Shown in pieces: positions 1-7,016 of a DNA stretch of 15,990 bases. The notes beneath the pieces were generated by a model. That model was not told the DNA's origin, made no database searches, and saw only the letters and a program-made list of their open reading frames with translations. The translations under genes were made by a program, and so were the position numbers. Where the stretch lies: positions 1 through 15,990 of the forward strand of contig JAPKZE010000189.1 in NCBI GenBank assembly GCA_026393955.1, in the 5' to 3' direction. The DNA is from Candidatus Aminicenantota bacterium (lineage in GTDB: Bacteria > Acidobacteriota > Aminicenantia > Aminicenantales > Saccharicenantaceae). Every line of letters begins with the position of its first letter. Position 1 is the first letter of the stretch.

Positions 1-40
1 GGGCCTCCGCCCGATTCTCACGGCCGAGGCGGCGGCCCTA

Positions 41-68
41 TTGAAAGGGAGGCCTCTTCGTCTATAAT
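41..68 (+). promoter_or_regulatory. Sigma-70-type promoter for the TIGR04076 gene
   Basis: A -35 box TTGAAA lies at 41-46 and a perfect -10 box TATAAT at 63-68, with a 16-bp spacer. Transcription would start near position 75. That leaves a leader of about 24 nt before the ATG at 99, long enough to contain the AAGGAG ribosome-binding site at 87-92. Both boxes are seen directly; promoter activity is inferred. Confidence 0.7.
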
Positions 69-98
69 GCGGCCAAAGCGCCGATGAAGGAGAAGCCC

Positions 99-377
99 AT
101 GGCCAAGAAGGTCAAAGAGGTCCGGGCGAAGGTCGTCAGCGTCACCGGCACCTGCGAGCTCAAGCACCGGGTCGGCGACGTCGTCGTGTTCACCGACAAG
201 GGCGTCGAGGGCCGGATCTGCATCCACGCCCTTTACAGCATGATGCCGAAGGTCTTCGCCATGATGTTCAACGCCGATTTCCCCTGGGCCAAGGACCACC
301 CCGACACGCTGACCCATCCGTGCCCGGACGCCGTCAATCCGGTCGTCTTCGAGCTGACCCGTATCCGCGAGGACTAG
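99..377 (+). CDS. TIGR04076 family small protein
   Basis: This 92-residue protein resembles the TIGR04076 family: short, cysteine-containing bacterial and archaeal proteins of unknown biochemical role. Family-like features are the N-terminal strand VRAKVVSVTGTCELKHRVGD, the 'GRICIHALYSMMPKVFAMMF' stretch with Cys and His, and the TLTHPCPDAVNPVVFEL ending with a second conserved-looking CP. I chose the ATG at 99 over the in-frame ATG at 84, because AAGGAG at 87-92 sits 6 nt upstream of 99 and the ATG at 84 has no Shine-Dalgarno. It has its own promoter and converges on the mannosidase gene with 19 nt between stop codons; no terminator is evident there. The family call is from recalled sequence pattern, and function is unknown. 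Confidence 0.8.
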   Translation: MAKKVKEVRAKVVSVTGTCELKHRVGDVVVFTDKGVEGRICIHALYSMMPKVFAMMFNADFPWAKDHPDTLTHPCPDAVNPVVFELTRIRED

Positions 378-396
378 GCCCAGCGTCCCGCCGGAG

Positions 397-3057
397 CTAC
401 TTCTTCTTCGGTCCCGGCACCAGCCTGACCGTCTCGACGGCGTGGTGGCCGACGGGCAGGACGAACCGGCCTTGGCGCGGCTTCAACACCGCCCCCGGTT
501 CCTCGATGATGTTCGTCCGGACGGCTTCCTTCACCGGAACGGCCAGCTTGATCTCGGTTTCCGCGTCCCGGCCTTCGACGTCATAAACACGGAGGACGAC
601 CGCATCGTCCGTCTCCGCTTTCTTCATCGTCGAGAGGACGAGGTTCGAGGCCGGGAACGGCAGGAAGCTCAGGGATTCCGGCAGGTCGGCGGCCGCGGCC
701 GCGGCGCCTGCCGCGACGGCGATGAGCGGGGCGTTGGCCGCGATGCCGGCCCGATAGCCGTTCCGCCAACCGGCGGCATGGCTCGTCAGCGAGAACCGGT
801 AGTGGTGATCGCCCTCTTGAAGATACCAGTTGCCTTCGCCGTGGCAGCTCCGCCGCGACGCGAGCAGGATGGGCTGGAGGACGGGGTAGGGGACGGGTTC
901 GTCCGTCGGGTCTTTATAGTCGTTGACGGCGACCGAGGTCGAGAACGTCAGGCCGAAGCTCTCGTCGCCCGCGTAGAGGAAGTTCTGGACCTCGCGGGGG
1001 CGGATGTCGGACATCTGCTCGTCGTAGACGAGATTCCCGTAGGCCGGGCCGCCCGTGCCCTTGGCTTCGCCCCGGCCGACCTCGAGGACGCCGAAGGGGA
1101 TCTCATAGGCCACCTGGCCCTTGGCCGCGGCCACCGGCACGGCCAGACGGTACTCGCGGTAGGGATCGCCGTCGAAGCCGAGGAGCGAAACCTCGCAGTC
1201 GATGCGCTTGGTCGTGCCGTAAAGGATGAGCTTCTGCCGGACGGTGCAATCGGGCAGGACCTGCTCGAGAGCGAAGACGGTCTTGACCGGCCCCGATTCG
1301 CTGTCGACGAGGCGCCAGGCCGGCTTATGATCTCCGAGCTTGTCGAAGCCTTCCATGGTCGGCTGCTGGACCCGGCCGAATTCGCCCGCGCCGTTGCCGA
1401 CCGAGCGCATGGTGAAGACCTCGAAGCCGAGGAACTTCCCGGTGTCGAGGACCTCGCGGCCCAAGTCCTTATCGAGGAGGCTGGCCACGCCGCCGGGGAC
1501 GAGGCGGACCCGATAGAAGCGGTTCTCGACGACTAGGGGCTCGGCCGCGGCCGGGACCTGCGGCGGCGTCGGGCTGGCCTCATCCGGGACCAGATAGAAC
1601 GTCTTGTAGCCCAGCGCGGGAACGTCGTCGGCCATGAACTCGACGGCCGGGCCCCGGTTGGGGCCGGACGTTCCGTGGGGCAGGCGCTGGAAGGGCCGAT
1701 CCCGACCTGCGGGATCCACGACGCGATAGCGCTTGGGACCCGGGGGGATGGCGGCAACCGCGGGGGCGGTCACCGGCCAGGATAGGCTGTTGAAGACAAC
1801 GAGGGGGAGGCCCTTGGCCGGATCGAGCCTGACGCGGCCGGCGAGCGCGGCCAAAGCGTCGTCGAGCATGGCGCGGCCCTCGTCCCGGGCGAACTCGTAT
1901 TTCTTGCGGAAGAGCCGGTCGGTGACTTGGCCCTCCTTGCCGCCCCAGCCGTGGTCGGGGTAGATCTCGGCTTGCCAGGCGGCCTCGAGGCGCTTGGCCG
2001 GATAGCCCGCGAAGCTCCCTTCGAGGAGGCTCCGGACCGTGCCGAACGCCTCGGCCGCCGGCAGCAGCCGGGCCGCTTCGCGTGCCGCGGTGATGGCCCA
2101 ATGATGCGTCGGGCCGTGGATGTAGAGCCACAAGCCCGGCCGTTCGCCGGTGACGGTCTCGAGCTTGGCCGACTTGACGTCGAGGGCTTCGAAGAACTTT
2201 CGGGCCGTGGAGTACTGCATGACAGGATTTGCAGCCCCGCCTTGCGGGGCCGGCCGGGAGGCCGCTCCCGCCGTCCCGCCGCCGTTCCAGTAGGCCATGA
2301 GCGGTCCGAAGTCGGTCGGCTGGGAGAAGTCGACCGAATTGAGCAGGGGATACTCGGCCGGCAGGCCGCGGCCGCCGTAATAGCCCGTCCATTTGGCCAG
2401 CTTGTCGAGGATGGTCTTGGCGCCCTCGGCCGGCGGGGCGTTGAGGTAGGCCGCGGCGTTGCCGTAGTGCCCCGGCGAGTAGGTCAGGACGGAGCTCCCG
2501 TCGGGACTGGCCCAGCGGTAGAAGCCCTCGTGATAGCGGCTCATGACCATGTAGGGGATGCCGGCCTTGGCCAGGATCTGGGGCATCTGGGCGGCCCGGC
2601 CGGGGACGTCGGGATTGAAGTAGACGCGCGCGTCGGCGCCGGGCACGGCCCGCTTGAGCCAGAGCCGGCCGAAGTATGTCTCCCGGACGAGCTGCTCGCC
2701 GCTGAGCAGGGACTCATAGGGCTGGTTGAATGTCGCCCCCCACTCGAAGCGACCTTCCCGGGTCAGGCGGCCGATCTCCGCGGCCCGCTCGGGGTGGCGC
2801 TCCAGGTATTCCCTGAGGTTGAGCATGTTCTCCATGGTGAAGGAGTAGGCCGGGTCTTTCGCCATCATGGCCAGGGCGGGCGTGATGCAGTTGGTGTCGC
2901 GGAAAGCGATGCACTTCTCCGGGGAATCCATCCAGGCGATGTCCTGGTGGCTAGAGGAGATGATATGGAGCCGGCCTTGAGGCGGGGCCGCGGAGAGAGC
3001 CAGCCCAAGGAGGAAGATGACGCCGGCCGGGGCCAGGGCGGGAACGAGCTTGATCAT
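397..3057 (-). CDS. Secreted glycoside hydrolase family 38 alpha-mannosidase
   Basis: This 886-residue enzyme is predicted to hydrolyse alpha-mannosides outside the cytoplasm by the zinc-dependent retaining mechanism of GH38. Residues 1-24 form a signal peptide (KLVPALAPAGVIFLLGLALSAA). The catalytic barrel starts with SSSHQDIAW, giving zinc ligands H37 and D39. The nucleophile candidate is D150 in YFNPDVPG; the 113-residue spacing from H37 matches the spacing in Golgi mannosidase II. H369 in PDHGWGG is the likely fourth metal ligand at the start of the helical middle domain. A beta-rich C-terminal half follows (about 420-880). AAGGAG at 3064-3069 supports the start and overlaps the stop of the upstream binding-protein gene, 10 nt away, so it is the last gene of an operon. 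Mannosylglycerate hydrolases belong to the same family, so the exact substrate is open. An alanine/glycine/proline-rich insert near 272-283 is unusual. Confidence 0.9.
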   Translation of the reverse strand: MIKLVPALAPAGVIFLLGLALSAAPPQGRLHIISSSHQDIAWMDSPEKCIAFRDTNCITPALAMMAKDPAYSFTMENMLNLREYLERHPERAAEIGRLTREGRFEWGATFNQPYESLLSGEQLVRETYFGRLWLKRAVPGADARVYFNPDVPGRAAQMPQILAKAGIPYMVMSRYHEGFYRWASPDGSSVLTYSPGHYGNAAAYLNAPPAEGAKTILDKLAKWTGYYGGRGLPAEYPLLNSVDFSQPTDFGPLMAYWNGGGTAGAASRPAPQGGAANPVMQYSTARKFFEALDVKSAKLETVTGERPGLWLYIHGPTHHWAITAAREAARLLPAAEAFGTVRSLLEGSFAGYPAKRLEAAWQAEIYPDHGWGGKEGQVTDRLFRKKYEFARDEGRAMLDDALAALAGRVRLDPAKGLPLVVFNSLSWPVTAPAVAAIPPGPKRYRVVDPAGRDRPFQRLPHGTSGPNRGPAVEFMADDVPALGYKTFYLVPDEASPTPPQVPAAAEPLVVENRFYRVRLVPGGVASLLDKDLGREVLDTGKFLGFEVFTMRSVGNGAGEFGRVQQPTMEGFDKLGDHKPAWRLVDSESGPVKTVFALEQVLPDCTVRQKLILYGTTKRIDCEVSLLGFDGDPYREYRLAVPVAAAKGQVAYEIPFGVLEVGRGEAKGTGGPAYGNLVYDEQMSDIRPREVQNFLYAGDESFGLTFSTSVAVNDYKDPTDEPVPYPVLQPILLASRRSCHGEGNWYLQEGDHHYRFSLTSHAAGWRNGYRAGIAANAPLIAVAAGAAAAAADLPESLSFLPFPASNLVLSTMKKAETDDAVVLRVYDVEGRDAETEIKLAVPVKEAVRTNIIEEPGAVLKPRQGRFVLPVGHHAVETVRLVPGPKKK
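2234..2250. repeat. GC hairpin inside the mannosidase gene
   Basis: A perfect 7-bp inverted repeat, GCCCCGC-ctt-GCGGGGC, lies inside the mannosidase coding region. It encodes part of a low-complexity segment (AASRPAPQGGAANP) between two family-like stretches (AYWNGG and VMQYSTARKFF). It may be a small palindromic insertion or simply chance in GC-rich DNA. Confidence 0.35.
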
Positions 3058-3067
3058 CGGGTTCTCC

Positions 3068-4081
3068 TTAGTGTCCGCTGTCCAGGATGGAGAGATCGGG
3101 TCGCAGGAGCCGGGACACGGCCGGCTCGGTCATGTTGTCGCGGCCGGCCAGCAGGACGGCCGTGGCCACGGTCCTCTCATAGGGCTCGCCGCGGACGACG
3201 GCCACGGCGGTCTTCAGGCTGCGGTAGCCCATCGCGAAGGGGTCCTGGAGGACCAGTCCCGCGAGCTCGCCCTTGGCCAGGGCTTCGATGAGCTTTTCGG
3301 ACGCGTCGAAGCCGACGTGGACGATCTTGCCGGCCAGCCCGTGGTCCTGCAGGGCGCGGAGACACCCGAAGGTCGTGGACTCGTTAGGCGTGAAGAGGGC
3401 GTCGACGGCGCCGAACCGGGAGAGCAGGTTCTCCATCGTCTGATAAGCCAACTCCGTCGACGGTCCCGCGTATTGGTTCTCCGAGACGACCTCGATCCCC
3501 GGATACTCCGCCCTCAGCGTGGCCAGGAAGCCCTCCTCGCGCTTGGTCGTCCCCTCGACGCCGGCCATGAGCCGGACCATGATGAGCCGGCCGCGGCCGC
3601 CGGTGCGCCGTCCGATCTCTTTCGCGGCCAGTGTCCCGCCGAGGAAGTTGTCGGTCGCGATGAAAGCGGCGTGCTCTTGGCCCTGAAGGGCCGAGTTGAA
3701 GATGACCGTGGGGATCCCGGACCGGCGGGCCTCCGCGACCGGCCGGATGAGGGCCCGGTCGTCGAGCGGCGAGAGGACGAGGGCGTCGATGCCGGAGCCG
3801 GCCAGGGTCTCGACGATCTGGATCTGCTCGTTGCGGTCGTCTTCCCTGAGCGGGCCCTTCCAGATGATCTCAACGCCGATCTCCCGGGCGGCGGTCAGGG
3901 CACCGGCGTGGACAGCCTTCCAGAATTCGTGGGTCGTGCCGATGGGGATGACGGCGATCCTCAGGGTCCGGCCGTCCGGGCCGTCGGCGCCGCGGGGCGA
4001 GCGGCAGGACAGGGCGGCCAGCAGGATCAGGCCGGCGGCCGGCAGGAAAAGGACAGGAGGGATCGGTCGTCGCCGGGCCAT
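3068..4081 (-). CDS. Sugar-type ABC transporter substrate-binding lipoprotein (RbsB-like)
   Basis: This 337-residue protein belongs to the periplasmic-binding family related to RbsB and LacI (Peripla_BP_4 type), which captures sugars outside the membrane. The N-terminus is a lipoprotein signal ending LLAALSC, with C26 as the lipidated residue. The mature part begins with the strand LRIAVIPIGTTHEFWKAVHAGA, followed by ETLAGSGIDALVLSPLDD, GIPTVIFNSALQ, AAFIATDNFLGGTLAAKEI and DALFTPNESTTFGCLRAL. These are the alternating alpha/beta repeats of the two-lobed fold. It is 7 nt after the upstream gene and 10 nt before the mannosidase gene, so co-transcription is very likely. No clear Shine-Dalgarno precedes the start, so translation may be coupled to the upstream gene. 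No permease or ATPase lies in the window, so it may use a distant transporter or act as a sensor. The ligand is unknown; a mannoside product is suggested only by context. Confidence 0.88.
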   Translation of the reverse strand: MARRRPIPPVLFLPAAGLILLAALSCRSPRGADGPDGRTLRIAVIPIGTTHEFWKAVHAGALTAAREIGVEIIWKGPLREDDRNEQIQIVETLAGSGIDALVLSPLDDRALIRPVAEARRSGIPTVIFNSALQGQEHAAFIATDNFLGGTLAAKEIGRRTGGRGRLIMVRLMAGVEGTTKREEGFLATLRAEYPGIEVVSENQYAGPSTELAYQTMENLLSRFGAVDALFTPNESTTFGCLRALQDHGLAGKIVHVGFDASEKLIEALAKGELAGLVLQDPFAMGYRSLKTAVAVVRGEPYERTVATAVLLAGRDNMTEPAVSRLLRPDLSILDSGH

Positions 4082-4088
4082 CGATACG

Positions 4089-4652
4089 CTACTTGATCTC
4101 AGCGAGCTCGCTCGCGAGATCGAGCGGACCCTTGGACCGGAAGTATTCGCTGGTCTCCCAGAGCGTCAGGGCCTTGGTCCCCGTCCGCCCGTACCGGGTC
4201 TTGTCGAAGGCGTACCGGGAGACGACGGACATGTTGCCGCCCTGCTTCCAGTAGGTCTCGAACCGGGGAAAGCCGCTGTCGGTCTCGCGGCCGACGAAGA
4301 GCAGGGCCCCGATGAGGAGGCCCCGGCCGGTCCCGTTCTTGACGTCGTAGACGAGCCACTGGTAGCCGCCGGACGCGGAGGGGACGCCGCAGAGGACGAG
4401 CTTTTCGGGGGTGCCGTCGCCGTCGAGGTCGATCGGGACGGACCGGAGCGGACTGCCGTCGTCCTTCTCGAACTGCTCCCGGAGGACGTCCGGGATCGTG
4501 TCGTCGGGCTGGGCTGAGCGGACCGAGAAGAACGTCCTCATGGAGAATTCGCCCGCCGGGGCGGTCGATTGTCCCTGCCATGCAGGACAGAGGAGGCCCA
4601 GGGCCAGGACGACCGGGACGGCCGGACCGAACTTGAGGACGGCTCGCTTCAT
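4089..4652 (-). CDS. Secreted protein of unknown function, first gene of the mannosidase operon
   Basis: I do not recognise this 187-residue protein. It begins with a signal peptide (KRAVLKFGPAVPVVLALGLL, residues 2-21) followed by a likely cleavage region near WQGQS. The mature part contains an Asp/Gly loop, VPIDLDGDGTPEKLVLCG, which resembles the calcium-binding loops of FG-GAP/VCBS-type repeats; a single copy is seen. The rest is mixed strand and aromatic-rich (YQWLVYDV, FPRFETYWKQGG). I chose the ATG ending at 4652 because it begins the signal peptide; the longer in-frame start at 4757 would run through two divergent promoters. No Shine-Dalgarno is visible and the promoter leaves only a few leader bases. 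It precedes the binding-protein gene by 7 nt. Its role with the mannosidase is not deducible from sequence. Confidence 0.75.
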   Translation of the reverse strand: MKRAVLKFGPAVPVVLALGLLCPAWQGQSTAPAGEFSMRTFFSVRSAQPDDTIPDVLREQFEKDDGSPLRSVPIDLDGDGTPEKLVLCGVPSASGGYQWLVYDVKNGTGRGLLIGALLFVGRETDSGFPRFETYWKQGGNMSVVSRYAFDKTRYGRTGTKALTLWETSEYFRSKGPLDLASELAEIK

Positions 4653-4663
4653 GGGTGACAGAA

Positions 4664-4691
4664 AGTATAATCGCGGGGCCGGAAATGTCAA
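4664..4691 (-). promoter_or_regulatory. Promoter of the mannosidase operon, near-leaderless
   Basis: Read on the minus strand, a consensus -35 TTGACA lies at 4691-4686 and a -10 TATACT at 4669-4664, with a 16-bp spacer. The expected start of transcription, about 7 nt downstream, falls near 4657-4656, only about 4-5 nt from the ATG at 4652. No Shine-Dalgarno fits between them. The boxes are seen; the leaderless transcript is inferred. Confidence 0.65.
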
Positions 4692-4717
4692 ACGACAGAG
4701 GCGGGCGGGCGGCCCGG

Positions 4718-4745
4718 TTGACAATCCCCGGACCTCCGCTAAAAT
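4718..4745 (+). promoter_or_regulatory. Promoter of the aldo/keto reductase gene
   Basis: A consensus -35 TTGACA at 4718-4723 and a -10 TAAAAT at 4740-4745 are separated by 16 bp. Transcription would begin near 4752, leaving a leader of about 31 nt that holds the AGGAGG site at 4772-4777. It is back to back with the mannosidase-operon promoter; the two -35 boxes are 26 bp apart, close enough for a shared regulator, although no clear operator is seen. Confidence 0.7.
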
Positions 4746-4782
4746 GGACATCTCCATAGGGACCCTTTACGAGGAGGAGAGA

Positions 4783-6003
4783 ATGACGGAAAAGACCAAC
4801 GAGCTTAAAAGACGGACATTCCTCAAGCAGGGGCTGACCGGGCTGGCCGCCGTCGGCGCCGTCCCCGGCGCCCTGAAGGCCGCGGCCCTCGGCGCCGCGA
4901 CAGCGGCCCCGGCCGCCGCCAAGCCGATCGTCCGGACGCTGGGCCGGACCGGGCTCCAGATCCCGGTCGTCAGCATGGGCGTCATGAACGCCGACAATCC
5001 GGCGGTCGTCCAGGCGGCCCTGGAGACCGGCATCGTCCTGCTCGACACGGCCGCCGGCTACCAGCGCGGCCGGAACGAGCAGATGATCGGCCAGGTCGTC
5101 GCCGGCCGGCCCCGCGAGTCCTTCATGATCGCGACCAAAGTGCCCGGCCCGAACCGGGAAAAATCCCTGCAGGGCCTCAACGGCGAGGCCCTGGAAAAGG
5201 CCTTCCTGGCCAAGTTCGACGAGTGCCTCGGACGGCTCGGGCTCGACCACGTCGAGATCCTCTACCTGCACAACAACTCGGCCCCGGAGCACGTCCAGAA
5301 CCCGGCCATCATCGGCGCGCTGCAGAAGGCCAAGAAGGCGGGCAAGGCCAGGTTCGTCGGCATCACCACGCACAGCAACGAGCCGGCCGTCATCCGGGCG
5401 ACGGTCGGGACCAAGGCCTACGACGTCATTCTGACGGCCTACAATTTCCGCCAGGACTACCGCGACGACCTGCGCAAGGCCGTGGCCGAAGCGGCCGCCG
5501 CCGGGCTGGGCGTCGTGGCCATGAAGACCCAGGCCGGGGCCTACTGGGACAAGGAAAAGCAGCAGCCGATCAACATGCGGGCCGCGCTCAAGTGGGTCCT
5601 CAACGACCCCAATGTGGCTACGGCCGTCCCGGGCTTCACGACCTTCGACCAGCTCAAAGAAGACTGGTCGATCGTGACCGACATCACCATGACCCCGCAG
5701 GAGCTCAAGGACCTCCGCCTGGGCGAGCAAGTGGCCGGCCTGTACTGCCAGCAGTGCCGCCGGTGCGTCCCCGGGTGCCCCAAGGGCCTGCCCATCCCGG
5801 ACCTCATGCGGAGCTACATGTACGCCTACGGCTACCGGAACCTCCAGGCCGCCCATGAGCTTGTCGGCTCCCTCGAGATCGAGGGGGATCCGTGCGGCTC
5901 CTGCGCCTCCTGCACGGCCGTCTGCGCCAAGGGCTTCGACATCGCCGACCGGGTCAGGGACATCAGCCGGCTGCGGGCCGTCCCCGGCGACTTCTTCGCG
6001 TAA
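4783..6003 (+). CDS. Tat-exported aldo/keto reductase with C-terminal 2[4Fe-4S] domain
   Basis: This 406-residue protein joins an aldo/keto reductase barrel to a ferredoxin-like tail. The N-terminus LKRRTFLKQG is a twin-arginine signal, followed by a long Ala/Gly-rich hydrophobic stretch to about residue 47, so it should be exported folded with cofactors. The catalytic tetrad is visible: D88 and Y93 (LLDTAAGY), K119 (ATKVPG) and H163 (LYLHN). Two cluster motifs of the form CxxCxxCxxxC follow: C322/C325/C328/C332 and C371/C374/C377/C381. The family normally uses NADPH; the clusters suggest electron transfer to or from a membrane partner, but the substrate is unknown. AGGAGG at 4772-4777, 5 nt before the ATG, fixes the start. 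It is monocistronic, with its own promoter and a strong terminator 22 nt after the stop. Confidence 0.9.
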   Translation: MTEKTNELKRRTFLKQGLTGLAAVGAVPGALKAAALGAATAAPAAAKPIVRTLGRTGLQIPVVSMGVMNADNPAVVQAALETGIVLLDTAAGYQRGRNEQMIGQVVAGRPRESFMIATKVPGPNREKSLQGLNGEALEKAFLAKFDECLGRLGLDHVEILYLHNNSAPEHVQNPAIIGALQKAKKAGKARFVGITTHSNEPAVIRATVGTKAYDVILTAYNFRQDYRDDLRKAVAEAAAAGLGVVAMKTQAGAYWDKEKQQPINMRAALKWVLNDPNVATAVPGFTTFDQLKEDWSIVTDITMTPQELKDLRLGEQVAGLYCQQCRRCVPGCPKGLPIPDLMRSYMYAYGYRNLQAAHELVGSLEIEGDPCGSCASCTAVCAKGFDIADRVRDISRLRAVPGDFFA

Positions 6004-6025
6004 CCTCCAGAAATATTTAACGTTA

Positions 6026-6059
6026 GGCCTCCGGAGATACCCTCCGGAGGCCTTTTTTT
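6026..6059 (+). terminator. Rho-independent terminator after the aldo/keto reductase gene
   Basis: A perfect 11-bp stem (GGCCTCCGGAG at 6026-6036, CTCCGGAGGCC at 6042-6052) with a 5-nt loop is followed directly by seven T residues (6053-6059). It ends the reductase transcript before the SPFH promoter. Confidence 0.93.
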
Positions 6060-6073
6060 ATGGAAAAAACCAT

Positions 6074-6100
6074 TTGACAGCAATATCGTAATGATATTAT
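6074..6100 (+). promoter_or_regulatory. Promoter of the SPFH operon
   Basis: A consensus -35 TTGACA lies at 6074-6079. The -10 is either TATTAT at 6095-6100 (15-bp spacer) or TTATAG at 6097-6102 (17-bp spacer). The predicted start, near 6107, is followed by AAGGAGG at 6114-6120 and the ATG at 6126. The -10 region sits inside an operator-like repeat set, so repression at this promoter is plausible. Confidence 0.65.
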
Positions 6101-6110
6101 AGTGATATTG
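6081..6110. promoter_or_regulatory. Operator-like repeats over the SPFH promoter
   Basis: Three copies of one 6-bp half-site surround the -10: AATATC at 6082-6087 (inverted) and GATATT at 6093-6098 and 6104-6109. Each is 11 bp from the next, about one helical turn. The first two form the 17-bp near-palindrome AATATCgtaatGATATT. The outer pair extends to the perfect 7-bp arms CAATATC (6081-6087) and GATATTG (6104-6110). A regulator bound here would cover the -10. The RHH protein encoded downstream is one candidate. The repeats are seen; the binding protein is inferred. Confidence 0.5.
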
Positions 6111-6125
6111 AAAAAGGAGGCTTTC

Positions 6126-7004
6126 ATGAAAGACATCCGGGAAAAAATCGTCTTCACCGTCAACGGCCTGATCATAGCGGCCGTCGACCTGGCCGTCTTC
6201 ATCTTCTGCGCCCGCCACTTCGTCACTCATGTGGACCGGGCGGGGTCGACCCCGGGGATGATCGTCGCCGTCGCGGGGTGCATCCTGGCCTTCATGACCT
6301 TCGGCGGCTTCTTCCTCATCCATCCGAACGAATCCAAGGTCTTCACCTTCCTGGGCAAGTACATCGGCACCGCCCAGACCGCGGGCTTCTTCTGGACCAA
6401 TCCCTTCGTCGTCAAGAAGAAGGTCACCCTGCGCATCTTCAACTTCAACAGCGAGACGATCAAGGTCAATGACGCCCTCGGCAACCCGATCGAGATCGCC
6501 GCCGTCATCGTCTGGAACGTCGTCGACTCGGCCAAGGCCCTGTTCAACGTCGAGAGCTACCAGAACTTCGTGGCCATCCAAGGTGAGACGGCCATCCGCC
6601 AGCTGGCCACTCACTATCCCTACGACGCTCACGACAAGGACACGGAGTCCCTGCGAGCCAACCCCGACGAGATCGCGGGCAAGCTCAAGGAGCACGTCCA
6701 GAACCGCCTCGACGTGGCCGGCATCCACGTCGTCGAGGCCCGGCTGTCGCACCTGGCCTATGCCCCGGAGATCGCCCAGGCCATGCTCCGCCGCCAGCAG
6801 GCCGAGGCCATCATCGCCGCCCGGGCCAAGATCGTCGACGGCGCCGTGGGCATGGTCGAGATGGCCCTGCGGAGCCTCGAGGCCCAGGGCGTCGTCAAGC
6901 TCGACGAGGAGAAGAAGGCCGCCATGGTCAACAACCTCCTCGTGGCCCTCGTCTCGGAGTCCGAGATGCACCCGATCATCAACACGGGGACGCTCTACGC
7001 CTGA
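6126..7004 (+). CDS. SPFH/Band 7 (stomatin-prohibitin) membrane protein
   Basis: This 292-residue protein has two hydrophobic segments (about residues 8-28 and 45-65), then an SPFH/Band 7 domain starting at LIHPNESKVFTFLGKYIGT and running to about residue 220. An Ala-rich helical region follows (AQAMLRRQQAEAIIAARAKI), as in stomatins and flotillins, and the protein ends in HPIINTGTLYA. Family members form large membrane rings that scaffold or segregate other membrane proteins; no catalytic activity is expected. AAGGAGG at 6114-6120, 5 nt before the ATG at 6126, fixes the start; the earlier in-frame GTG at 6102 lies in the promoter. It is the first gene of a tight operon with an Arc-like protein (12 nt downstream) and a microprotein. 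I recall SPFH genes next to small Arc-family genes in other bacteria, which supports a functional link. Confidence 0.9.
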   Translation: MKDIREKIVFTVNGLIIAAVDLAVFIFCARHFVTHVDRAGSTPGMIVAVAGCILAFMTFGGFFLIHPNESKVFTFLGKYIGTAQTAGFFWTNPFVVKKKVTLRIFNFNSETIKVNDALGNPIEIAAVIVWNVVDSAKALFNVESYQNFVAIQGETAIRQLATHYPYDAHDKDTESLRANPDEIAGKLKEHVQNRLDVAGIHVVEARLSHLAYAPEIAQAMLRRQQAEAIIAARAKIVDGAVGMVEMALRSLEAQGVVKLDEEKKAAMVNNLLVALVSESEMHPIINTGTLYA

Positions 7005-7016
7005 CGGACGGGAGCC

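Noticed and set aside
2..67. An open + strand frame from the window edge that ends at TAA 65-67 and looks slightly protein-like (RPILTAEAAALLKG).
   Set aside because: It could be the last residues of an upstream gene, but it is only 21 codons, overlaps the promoter boxes, and has no recognisable family signature; undecidable without flanking sequence.
442..3291. Long + strand open frames opposite the mannosidase and binding-protein genes.
   Set aside because: Antisense shadows of GC-rich coding DNA; their products are Arg/Gly/Asp-rich low-complexity sequences without domains, whereas the minus-strand genes show clear families and ribosome-binding sites.
4653..4757. N-terminal extension of the unknown secreted gene to an ATG at 4757.
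   Set aside because: The extension would lie across two divergent promoters and would bury the signal peptide internally.
6102..6125. GTG at 6102 as an earlier start for the SPFH gene.
   Set aside because: It lies at the -10/operator region before the predicted transcription start and has no ribosome-binding site, while AAGGAGG is correctly placed for ATG 6126.
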